This document shows positions 25,901-33,305 of a stretch of DNA of 64,000 nt, in pieces. A program made the translations under genes and the position numbers. The notes beneath the pieces are model-generated. The model saw nothing but the letters and a program-made list of their open reading frames with translations. It was not told the origin of the DNA and did no database searches. The first letter of the stretch is position 1. Each line of letters begins with the position of its first letter. The stretch spans positions 124,001 to 188,000 of the forward strand of contig JACKIC010000003.1 of NCBI GenBank assembly GCA_020638655.1, in the 5' to 3' direction. Origin of the DNA: Planctomycetota bacterium. GTDB lineage: Bacteria; Planctomycetota; UBA1135; UBA2386.

Positions 25901-27492
25901 CCGCCGCGGCCACCTCGCCCTCCGCGTCCGCTTCGGCGGCTGCGCCGCGGCCGAGCCCCGGCGCCCGCATCGAGCGCACGGTGTCGGACCGCTACAAGAC
26001 GACGCCCGAGCAGCAGCAGTTCCTGGCGCGCTTCTGCGCCGACTACGCGCAGCGCACCGCGCGTTCGAAGGCGTTCGCGCAGGAGCACCGCCGCCAGCTC
26101 GCCGATCCGCGCACGGTGACCGGGTTCCACCCGTCGTGGAAGGAGATCGTCTACCCGATCGTCACCGAGCGCTCGCGCGGCTCGCGGCTGTGGGATCTCG
26201 ACGGCAACGAGTACATCGACCTGCTGAACGGTTTCGGCAGCATCCTGTTCGGTCACTCGCCCGACTTCCTCACCGAGGCGGTGCGCGCCCAGCTCGAGCG
26301 CGGCATCGAGATCGGGCCGCAGTCGGCGCTCGCCGGCGAGGTCGCCCGCCTGTTCTGCGACCTGACGGGCAATGAACGCGTGGGCTTCGCGAACACCGGG
26401 TCCGAGGCCGTGACGGCGGCGCTGCGCATCGCGCGCACGGTCACGGGGCGCGACAAGGTCGTGATGTTCGAGGGGTCCTATCACGGCATCTTCGACGAGG
26501 TCCTGGCGCGGCCCGGGTTCGGCGGCGGGGTGTCCCCGGCATCGCCCGGGGTGCCGCAGTCGCACGTCGGCGAGATGGTCGTGCTGCCCTACGGCGAGCC
26601 GGCCAGTCTCGCGGCGATCGAGGGCATGGCCGGGCAGCTGGCCGCGGTGCTGGTCGAACCGGTGCAGGGGCGCAATCCCAACCTGCAGCCTCGCGAGTTC
26701 CTGCAGCGGTTGCGCGAGATCACCAAGGCCAACGGGTGCGCGTTGATTTTCGATGAGGTGGTCACCGGTTTCCGCGCACACCCAGGCGGCATCCAGGCTC
26801 TGTTCGGCATCGACGCCGACATCGCCCTGTATGGAAAGGTCGTCGCCGGGGGACACCCGATCGGCCTGGTCGCCGGCAAGGCGCGCTACCTCGACGCCCT
26901 CGACGGCGGTCACTGGAGCTTCGGCGACGACAGCGTGCCCGAGGTCGGGGTCACGTTCTTCGCCGGGACGTTCGTGCGCCACCCGATCGCCCTGGCCGCG
27001 GCGCGCGCGACGCTGCAGCGCATCGCCGAGGAAGGGCCGGGGCTGCAGGAAGCGCTGGCCGCGCGCACGGCCGGGATGATCGCGCAGCTCCAGGAGTGCC
27101 TGCTGCAGAGCGGCGTGGGGATCAGCGTCGGCACCTTCCGCTCCGCCTTCTACTTGTCGGTGAAGTCCGATGAGCCTTGGGGTAGCTTGCTGTTCGCAAT
27201 GCTGCGCCACCGGGGAATCCACATCTGGGAGCAGTTCCCGTGCTTCCTGACCACGAGCCACACCGACGACGATGTGGCCGTGTTCGTGCGCCACTTCCGC
27301 GACAGCATCGCCGAACTGCAGCGCGTCGGTCTGCTGACACCGGCCCCGGCGCGTCCGCGCGCGGCGGTGGATCGGCCGCCGCTCGCCGGTGCGCGGTTGG
27401 GGCAGCGCGCCGACGGCACCCTGGCCTGGTTCGTCCCGGACCCCGGGCGTCCCGGCCGATACCGCGAAGTCGCGGACGCGGAGTTGCCTTGA
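22954..27492 (+). CDS. PKS module with aminotransferase: KS-AT-ACP-AMT
   Basis: This gene encodes 1512 residues from a GTG overlapping the previous stop (GTGA). Residues 10-435 are a ketosynthase with the complete triad Cys182 (TTACSTSL), His318 (EAHGTATPMGDP) and His358 (KSSVGHL). Residues 530-840 are an acyltransferase with Ser623 in GCSLGEF and His721 in GFHSPLM; the usual GHS is GCS here. The carrier protein has Ser929 in LGFDSL. Residues 1050-1440 are a class III (GSA-type) aminotransferase with GSYHG and PLP-lysine Lys1295 in LYGKVVAGGHP. There is no KR, DH or ER, so the beta-keto product is left for transamination to a beta-amino group, as in MycA/ItuA and McyE. Confidence 0.9.
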   Translation: MSSADESLPPHAIAVVGFAGRFPGAPDAESLFANLCAGREGVTFFRDEDLDPSIAAAVRNAPDYRKARGILADYDCFDADFFGILASEAEVMDPQHRLLLELSWAALERSGHRPTDCGGRTGVYLGAQWSHYLRHNVSTRADVLERFGEGNVTLANEQDFLATRVSYRLGLRGPSFTVTTACSTSLVAIAQAARALLDGDCDLALAGGASIVVPVRSGYRYEPGSMLSADGHCRPFDRAAAGTTFGDGAGVVVLRRLADAMADGDPIHAVMRGFAVNNDGDDKVSFTAPSISGQTAVLSAALGHAQVDPLSVGYVEAHGTATPMGDPIEFAALTRAYRGLEPGAPPCVIGSVKSSVGHLVHAAGVAGFLNATFAVRDGVLPPTLHFQEPNPRLQLERTRFRVAPQPQPWNVGAGPRRAAVSSFGVGGTNAHVVLEEPPPQPAPSADSGPQWLRLSARTPAALQRRIDDLRTYLEQAGVEVRLADVAHTLDVGRVPMRHRAAVRADSVEDALRAMADPRRLRRGEATEVRDVVLQFPGHGVQRIGMARWLHAEFPASRERIEAGIAHVLRSGGPDLRAVLLGGAPAAALDDVLLAHPALFVCECALADALAALGLRPAAVLGCSLGEFAAATVAGVVSFEDALTAVVASGRAILATAPGSMFTAYCSEDEARALAGDAAIAAVYDDDAVVLSGEAQAVAEARQRCERAGVRTAPLRADRGFHSPLMASAVAELERVFAALTWRAPGLPMFSAAVGGALSAESAQSPRHWAGILSAPVRYRDALTALGEQVAHVLVETGPGVSLTAVALQRRAGAVPVAAMPGSGADAMTVADLRAVIAHCWANGVEEAASVQVPPSPRRLSLPSYPFARTRHWLQPGTVVAAGSPAGADAAEDLQRADAGARLAAILEGATGMSVPLTEDRHWAELGFDSLVTTQVAIGVRRQFSVELGFRDLMERLTSPQVLLAWLEDVAPAVEAPAPAAPTSAAATSPSASASAAAPRPSPGARIERTVSDRYKTTPEQQQFLARFCADYAQRTARSKAFAQEHRRQLADPRTVTGFHPSWKEIVYPIVTERSRGSRLWDLDGNEYIDLLNGFGSILFGHSPDFLTEAVRAQLERGIEIGPQSALAGEVARLFCDLTGNERVGFANTGSEAVTAALRIARTVTGRDKVVMFEGSYHGIFDEVLARPGFGGGVSPASPGVPQSHVGEMVVLPYGEPASLAAIEGMAGQLAAVLVEPVQGRNPNLQPREFLQRLREITKANGCALIFDEVVTGFRAHPGGIQALFGIDADIALYGKVVAGGHPIGLVAGKARYLDALDGGHWSFGDDSVPEVGVTFFAGTFVRHPIALAAARATLQRIAEEGPGLQEALAARTAGMIAQLQECLLQSGVGISVGTFRSAFYLSVKSDEPWGSLLFAMLRHRGIHIWEQFPCFLTTSHTDDDVAVFVRHFRDSIAELQRVGLLTPAPARPRAAVDRPPLAGARLGQRADGTLAWFVPDPGRPGRYREVADAELP

Positions 27493-30400
27493 CCGCAGCC
27501 GAAGACCCCGTGGTGCCCGAACACGATCCCTTTCGTTTCGGTGCGATCGCGCAGGTGGTGCCGACCACCGATGCGCAGCGCGAGGTGCTCGCGGCGGCGG
27601 CGCTCGGCGATCTCGCCAACTGCGCCTACAACGAGGCGGTCTCGATCCGCCTGACCGGTGCTCTCGATGCGACCCTCGTCGAGCGCGCGCTCGCGGCGCT
27701 CGTCGATCGCCACGACGCCTTGCGCGCGTCGTTCACGCCGCAGCTCGACGCGATGTGCATCCGCGCCGAGGTCGCGGTGCCGCTGCAGCGCAGCGACCTC
27801 ACGGCGCTCGAGCCGAAGGCGCGCGAGCTGGCGGTGCAGGCGGCGCGGCGCGAATGCGTCAGCACGCCGTTCGCGCTGGTGCAGGGCCCGCTGCTCCGCG
27901 CGCACTGGTTGCAGCTCGGTGCCGATTCGGCCGAGCTGCTGCTGGTGGCGCATCACGCCGTCTGCGACGGCTGGTCCTACCACGTGCTGCTGCGCGACCT
28001 CGAGCAGCTGTGTGGGGCGTCGGGTGGCGCGCCGGCGACGCCGGCGCCGTCGTTCGCGGAATTCGCCGTCGAGCGCGCCGCCGGCGCAGGGCGGGCGCAC
28101 GGCGGCTACTGGCTGCGCAAGTTCTCGACCACGCCGCCGCCGCTCGACCTGCCCCTGGATCGCCCCAGAGGCCCCCAGCGCGCGTTCGCGGCCGAGCGCG
28201 TCGAGCGACTGCTCTCGCCGCAGGTGCGGCTGCCCGCGCTCGCCAGCGCGCTGCGCGTCAGCCCGGTGACCGTGGTGGTCGCCGGCGTGGCGGCGCTGCT
28301 GCACCGGCTCACCGGCAACGAGGACCTCGTCCTGGGCATGCCGGTCGCGCGTCAGGCGCTCGAGGACCGCGGCGGCCTGGTCGGGCACTGCGTGCAGCTG
28401 CTGCCCGTGCGGCTCGGCGTCGACGGGGACACGCCGTTCGCGGCGCTCGCGGCCGCCGCGCAGAAGGAGGTGCTCGACGCCACCGAACACTACGACTTCA
28501 CCTTCGGCAGCCTGGTGCAGGCGCTGCGACGCTCCGGCGACGCCGGGCGCGTGCCGCTGATCCCCGTGCTGGTCAACATCGACCAGCCCGCCGAGGAGCT
28601 GCAGATCGGCGCGGCGCGCGGCGCGGTGGCGACGGTGCCGCGCGTGGCCGAGAGCTTCGAGGTGTTCTTGAACGTCGTGCCGCAGGCGGGCGGCTTCCTG
28701 CTCGAGGCGACGTTCCAGTCGGAGCTGTTCGACGCGGCGAGCGTGTCGACCTGGCTCGCGGCCCTCGAGCAACTGCTGATCGGCGCCGCCGCCGCGCCGC
28801 AGGCCGCGATCGGATCGCTGGCGCTGCAATCCGCGGAGGATGTCGAGCAGGGCGCGGTCGGCGCTGCAGTGCCGCTGCGGTTCACGCACTGGTTGCAGGC
28901 TCTGCAGCAGGTGGTTGCCAGCAGTCCCGACGCGGCAGCCGTGCGCGACGATCAGGGAGTGCTGAGCTACGCCGCGCTGTGGCAGCGCATCACCGCGCTC
29001 GCGGCCGACCTGCGCCGGCGCGGCGTCGGGCGGGGCGACGTCGTCGGCCTGTGTGTCGGGCGGTCGCGTTCGCTGGTCGTCGCGATGGCGGCGGTGCACG
29101 CCTGCGGCGCGGCCCATCTCCCGCTCGATCCGTCGTTCCCGATCGCGCGGCTGCGGCAGCTGCGCGAAGACTCGGGTGCGGCGCTGGTCGTCGTGGACGC
29201 GGAGGGAGCGGCGCTCGGCCTGGGTGCCGAGTGCCTCGACCTCGACGCGGTCGCCGCGGACCGGGCGACGGGGGAGGCGATGCCGGAGGCGCCGCCGAAC
29301 GGCGACGACGCCGCCTACCTGATCTACACCTCGGGCTCCACCGGCGTGCCCAAGGGCGTGAAGGTCTCGCACCGCTCGTTGGCCAACCTGCTGGCCGGCG
29401 TCGCCGTCGCGCCCGGCTTCTCCGCGGCCGACACGTTGCTGGCCGTCACCACGATGTCGTTCGACATCTCGCTGCTCGAGCTGCTGTTGCCGCTCACGGT
29501 CGGCGGCTGCGTCGCCGTGGCGCCGCGCGCCGAGGTCGAGGATCCGCAGAAGCTCGCCGCGCTGTTGCTCCGGCACCGCGCGACCGTGATGCAGGCCACG
29601 CCGGCGACCTGGCGCATGCTCGTCGACGACGGCTGGAGCGGCGCCGCCGATCTGGTCGCGTTCTGTGGCGGCGAGCGCCTGCCCGTGGAGCTGGCGCGCA
29701 GCCTGCTGCCGCGCGTGCGCGCGCTGTGGAACCTCTACGGACCGACGGAGACGACCGTGTGGTCGACGGTGGCGCAGGTCCTCGACGCGGACGCGGCGCC
29801 CGGCATCGGCCGCCCCCTGCAGAACAGCTCGGTGTTCGTGCTCGACGGTCGCGGCGGCGTCCTGCCGCGCGGTGTGCCCGGCGAGCTGTGCATCGGCGGC
29901 GAAGGCGTCGCGATCGGCTACCACGAGCGGGAGGAACTGACGGCGGAGCGCTTCTTCGTGCATCCCATCCTGGGGCGCCTGTATCGGACCGGTGACCGGG
30001 GGCGTGTGCGCCCGGACGGGACGCTCGAGTGCTTCGGGCGCGTCGATCAGCAGGTGAAGGTGCGGGGCTATCGCATCGAGCTCGGCGAGATCGAGGCCGC
30101 GCTGCGCAGCTGTGCGGATGTGGTGGAGGCGGTCGTGGTCGTGCAGGGTGATGACGCGCAGGCCGCCCGCCTCGTCGGGTTCGTGGTCACGTCGTCCGGC
30201 GCGTTGCCCGACGGTTGGCGCGAGCAGCTGCAGCGCACCCTGCCGGTCTACATGGTGCCGCACCAATTGGCGTTGCTGGCTGCGCTGCCCCGCCTGCCCA
30301 ACGGCAAACTCGATCGGCGCGCCTTGCCGACGCTGACCGCCACGACCCAGGATGCCGCGTCGTTCGTCGAACCCGCGACGCCCGAAGAGCGGCTGGTTGC

Positions 30401-33047
30401 GACCGAGATGGCGGCCGTGCTGGGCGTCGAGCGCGTGGGGGCGACCGAGGACTTCTTCGCCGCGGGAGGGCACTCGCTGCTCGCGGCGCAGCTGGTGGTG
30501 CGCCTCAACCGCGCGTCGGCGGGTGACCTCACGATGCGTGCGGTGTTCGAGGCGCCGACGCCGCGCGCCCTCGCCGCGCGGCTCGGCACCGAGACCGGGG
30601 ACCGGCTGCCGCGGGTGGTGCGGCGCGCGCGGCGGGACGTGGCTCCCGCCACGCTCGTGCAGGAGCGCATGTGGCATCTCGAGCAGATGGCCACCGGTCG
30701 CAACGGCTACAACCTGCCCTCGGCGCACCGGCTTCGCGGCCCGCTCGACGAAGCCGTGCTGCTGGCGGCGCTGCAGGAGATCGTCAACCGGCAAGCCGCC
30801 CTGCGCACCACCTTCGAGCGGCGCGACGGCGCGGTCTGGCAGGTCGTGCACGAACACCTGCGCCTGCAGTGCCCGCCGCTCGAGGATCTGTCCGAGCTGC
30901 CGCCCGCGGAGCGGCAGCGCCGGCTCGAGGCACGGCTCGACGAGTTGGCCGCGGAGTCGTTCGACCTGGGGCGCCTGCCGCTGTTCCGGCTGCAGTTGTT
31001 CCGCCTCGCCGCCGACGAGCACGTGTTCTTCTTCATGCCGCACCACGTCATCTGGGACGGTTGGTCCTTCGACCTGCTGTACCAGGAGATCGACGCGCTG
31101 TACGCCGCGTTCGCGGCCGGGCAGCCGTCGCCGCTGCCGGCGCTGACCATCGAGATGGGGGACATCGCGCAGTGGCAGCGCGATCGGCAGGCGTCGCCTG
31201 CCGCGGCGCAGCGCGTGCGCATCGTCCGCGAGCGGCTGGAGCGCTTCGGTCCGGTGCGGCCCCTGCCCGTCGACCACGGCCGCAGGCCCGGCATGTCGGG
31301 GCGCGGCGCGTGCGAGTGGCTCAACCTGTCTGCCGACGTCGCCCGCGCCCTGCACGAGTTCGCCGGCGCGCGCGGCCTGACGCTGTTCCACACCTCGCTC
31401 GCGATCTACGCCGTGCTGCTGCACGAGTATTCGCAGCAGTCCCGCGTGCTGTTGGCGACGCCGGTCCGCGGCCGCAACACGCCGGAGCAGGAAGCGGTCA
31501 TGGGCTGCTGCAATACGCTGGTGCCCGTGCCGCTCGACGTCGGCGCGCAGGCCAGCTTCGACAGCCTGGCCCGCGCGGTGCGGGCGACGGTGCTCGAAGG
31601 CCTGGCCACCGCGGACGTCACGCTCGAACAGCTCGGCGGCGCCGGGGCGCGCCGGGGCTCGGTGCTCTACCAGGCGCTGTTCTCGTTCCAGGACGTGCGC
31701 GGGCGCCGCACCTGCTGGGGGCCGCTGGAGCACGAGATGATCCCGCTGTTCCAGCGCGGCGCGACCGAGGACCTCGGCCTGTGGTTCGTGGAGCGCGAGA
31801 ACGGACTCGACGGCGTGCTCACCTACAACGCGGACACGCTGGACGGCGCGACGGTGCGCCGCCTTCGCGATCGATTCACCGAACTCGCCTCGGCCCTGGT
31901 GGCGGCGCCGCAGGAGTCGTTCGTCGGGCTGCTGCACGAAGTCGCTGCCGTCGCCGCGGAGTCCGAGCCGCAGTCCGAGCCGGAGCCGGACCGGTCGGCA
32001 CCCGCTGTGACCGAACCCGCCGCCGACGCGCCGGCGGCGCCGCTGCCGCAGGCCGAGGACTTCGAGCTGATCCTGACGCGGATCTGGCGCGAGATCCTCG
32101 GCGTGCCTGAGGTCGGGCTGCACGACGACTTCTTCGAACTCGGCGGCAACTCCCTGACCGCGATCCGGTGCGTCGATCGCTTCGAAGCGGCGACGGGCCT
32201 GATGATCGATCTCGGCGAGGTGTTCCGCTCGCCGACGGTGGCGCAGCTGGCTGCATCGCTGGCGTCGCGTTCGCAGCGCTCGGGGCCGATGTTGATCCCG
32301 CTGCAGGAGCGCGGCGACGAGCCGCCGCTGTTCTGCCTGTTGGGCATCCAGATCTACCGCCACCTGGCCCACGGTCTGGGTGAGCGCCAGCCCGTCTTCG
32401 GCGTCTACGTGCCCGAGGAGCAGGGCATGGTCGAGGGGCTGCCGGGTTCCCGCTCGTCGTCGGTGTCCATCGATCGGCTCGCCGACGCCTATGTCGAGGT
32501 GATCCGCAGCAGTCACCCGAGCGGGCCCTACCGCCTGGCGGGGCTCTCGTTCGGCGGCGTGGTGGCGCTCGAGGTGGCCCGGCGTCTGGTCGCGCTCGGC
32601 GACGCAGTCGATCGTGTGGTGCTGCTCGACACGATCTTGCCCCAGAGCTTCCGGCGCCGCTGGTGGCACGTGCCGGCGCGCTCGTGGCTGCGGTCGCTGC
32701 GCGCCGCCGCCCGGAGCTTCGCGGGGCTGGTCACGAGGCGCAACGGCAGCGAAGACTCCGCGGGCAGGCCGCGGCACGACCACGCGTTCCGCAGCGTGCA
32801 GGCGGCGATGCAGCGTGAGGTGCTCCGGTGGCAGGCCTCGTTCGTACCGCCGCCCTGTCCGGTCCTGTTGCTGCGGGCGCGAGACAACTGGTGGGGACGC
32901 GGCTACGTCGCGCTGCCCGACTACGGTTGGGGCGGCATCATCGGCCCTTCGCTGCAGGTGCAGTCGATCCCGGGCGACCACCTGGGCATCCTGCTGACGC
33001 CGGATCTGGGCGATCTGGCGCGCGCCGTGACCGCGTTCCTGGCGTGA
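27489..33047 (+). CDS. NRPS C-A-PCP-C-PCP-TE
   Basis: This gene encodes 1852 residues. TTG at 27489 is taken as the start because GGAG lies 6 bp before it and it overlaps the previous stop; in-frame GTGs at 27510 and 27513 are alternatives. Condensation domain 1 has HHAVCDG (155-161). The adenylation domain has YTSGSTGVPKG (from 613), NLYGPTETTVW and NGKLDRR; hand alignment gives D-I-L-Q-A-C-L-V-W-K, close to glycine-type codes. The first carrier protein has Ser996 (GGHSLL). Condensation domain 2 has HHVIWDG (from 1185). The second carrier protein has Ser1555 (GGNSLTA) and no adenylation domain before it. The type I thioesterase has nucleophile Ser1687 (GLSFGG) and a C-terminal GDHLG. It should complete and release the peptide. 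Confidence 0.9.
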   Translation: MTAAEDPVVPEHDPFRFGAIAQVVPTTDAQREVLAAAALGDLANCAYNEAVSIRLTGALDATLVERALAALVDRHDALRASFTPQLDAMCIRAEVAVPLQRSDLTALEPKARELAVQAARRECVSTPFALVQGPLLRAHWLQLGADSAELLLVAHHAVCDGWSYHVLLRDLEQLCGASGGAPATPAPSFAEFAVERAAGAGRAHGGYWLRKFSTTPPPLDLPLDRPRGPQRAFAAERVERLLSPQVRLPALASALRVSPVTVVVAGVAALLHRLTGNEDLVLGMPVARQALEDRGGLVGHCVQLLPVRLGVDGDTPFAALAAAAQKEVLDATEHYDFTFGSLVQALRRSGDAGRVPLIPVLVNIDQPAEELQIGAARGAVATVPRVAESFEVFLNVVPQAGGFLLEATFQSELFDAASVSTWLAALEQLLIGAAAAPQAAIGSLALQSAEDVEQGAVGAAVPLRFTHWLQALQQVVASSPDAAAVRDDQGVLSYAALWQRITALAADLRRRGVGRGDVVGLCVGRSRSLVVAMAAVHACGAAHLPLDPSFPIARLRQLREDSGAALVVVDAEGAALGLGAECLDLDAVAADRATGEAMPEAPPNGDDAAYLIYTSGSTGVPKGVKVSHRSLANLLAGVAVAPGFSAADTLLAVTTMSFDISLLELLLPLTVGGCVAVAPRAEVEDPQKLAALLLRHRATVMQATPATWRMLVDDGWSGAADLVAFCGGERLPVELARSLLPRVRALWNLYGPTETTVWSTVAQVLDADAAPGIGRPLQNSSVFVLDGRGGVLPRGVPGELCIGGEGVAIGYHEREELTAERFFVHPILGRLYRTGDRGRVRPDGTLECFGRVDQQVKVRGYRIELGEIEAALRSCADVVEAVVVVQGDDAQAARLVGFVVTSSGALPDGWREQLQRTLPVYMVPHQLALLAALPRLPNGKLDRRALPTLTATTQDAASFVEPATPEERLVATEMAAVLGVERVGATEDFFAAGGHSLLAAQLVVRLNRASAGDLTMRAVFEAPTPRALAARLGTETGDRLPRVVRRARRDVAPATLVQERMWHLEQMATGRNGYNLPSAHRLRGPLDEAVLLAALQEIVNRQAALRTTFERRDGAVWQVVHEHLRLQCPPLEDLSELPPAERQRRLEARLDELAAESFDLGRLPLFRLQLFRLAADEHVFFFMPHHVIWDGWSFDLLYQEIDALYAAFAAGQPSPLPALTIEMGDIAQWQRDRQASPAAAQRVRIVRERLERFGPVRPLPVDHGRRPGMSGRGACEWLNLSADVARALHEFAGARGLTLFHTSLAIYAVLLHEYSQQSRVLLATPVRGRNTPEQEAVMGCCNTLVPVPLDVGAQASFDSLARAVRATVLEGLATADVTLEQLGGAGARRGSVLYQALFSFQDVRGRRTCWGPLEHEMIPLFQRGATEDLGLWFVERENGLDGVLTYNADTLDGATVRRLRDRFTELASALVAAPQESFVGLLHEVAAVAAESEPQSEPEPDRSAPAVTEPAADAPAAPLPQAEDFELILTRIWREILGVPEVGLHDDFFELGGNSLTAIRCVDRFEAATGLMIDLGEVFRSPTVAQLAASLASRSQRSGPMLIPLQERGDEPPLFCLLGIQIYRHLAHGLGERQPVFGVYVPEEQGMVEGLPGSRSSSVSIDRLADAYVEVIRSSHPSGPYRLAGLSFGGVVALEVARRLVALGDAVDRVVLLDTILPQSFRRRWWHVPARSWLRSLRAAARSFAGLVTRRNGSEDSAGRPRHDHAFRSVQAAMQREVLRWQASFVPPPCPVLLLRARDNWWGRGYVALPDYGWGGIIGPSLQVQSIPGDHLGILLTPDLGDLARAVTAFLA

Positions 33048-33080
33048 GCCGAACGCCGTGGCCCCGGTGCCGTGGCCGGG

Positions 33081-33192
33081 ACTGATTCCTTCCGTGGTGC
33101 ACTTGCGTCGGTTCGACGCGGCGACTGGACTTACGACCGGTATCGGGGTTCCAGGGCGGCGGTTTGCCGCGTACGCCACGGAAGGAATCAGT
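33081..33192. repeat. Inverted-repeat element with three internal hairpins
   Basis: A perfect 17-bp inverted repeat (33081-33097 and 33176-33192, ACTGATTCCTTCCGTGG) encloses 78 bp. Inside are three hairpins in a row: GCGTCG-GTT-CGACGC (33105-33119), CTGGA...TCCAG (33125-33154) and GCGGC-GGTTT-GCCGC (33156-33170). Folded, the segment is a closed cloverleaf of about 112 bases. It lies between the thioesterase stop and the next gene. Sixteen bases of the arm recur at 55229-55244. It could be a miniature mobile element, a structured RNA or a transcription stop. Confidence 0.55.
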
Positions 33193-33305
33193 GCTGTGTG
33201 GATGCTCTCGACCGCACGAGTCCGGTCGGGGGGGCGGTTCTCCTGTTCGCCGAACCTCCATAACATGACGCGCTCGCATTCTCGCCACGCCATTCGAATC
33301 AAGCC

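Noticed and set aside
33105..33119. tRNA gene, because of a GGTTCGA-like loop
   Set aside because: The stem sizes and order do not fit a tRNA: the closing helix is 17 bp, there is no acceptor-D-anticodon spacing and no CCA.
33072..33263. Small gene of 63 codons over the inverted repeat
   Set aside because: The frame has no ribosome-binding site or recognisable product; the sequence is better explained by the inverted-repeat structure.
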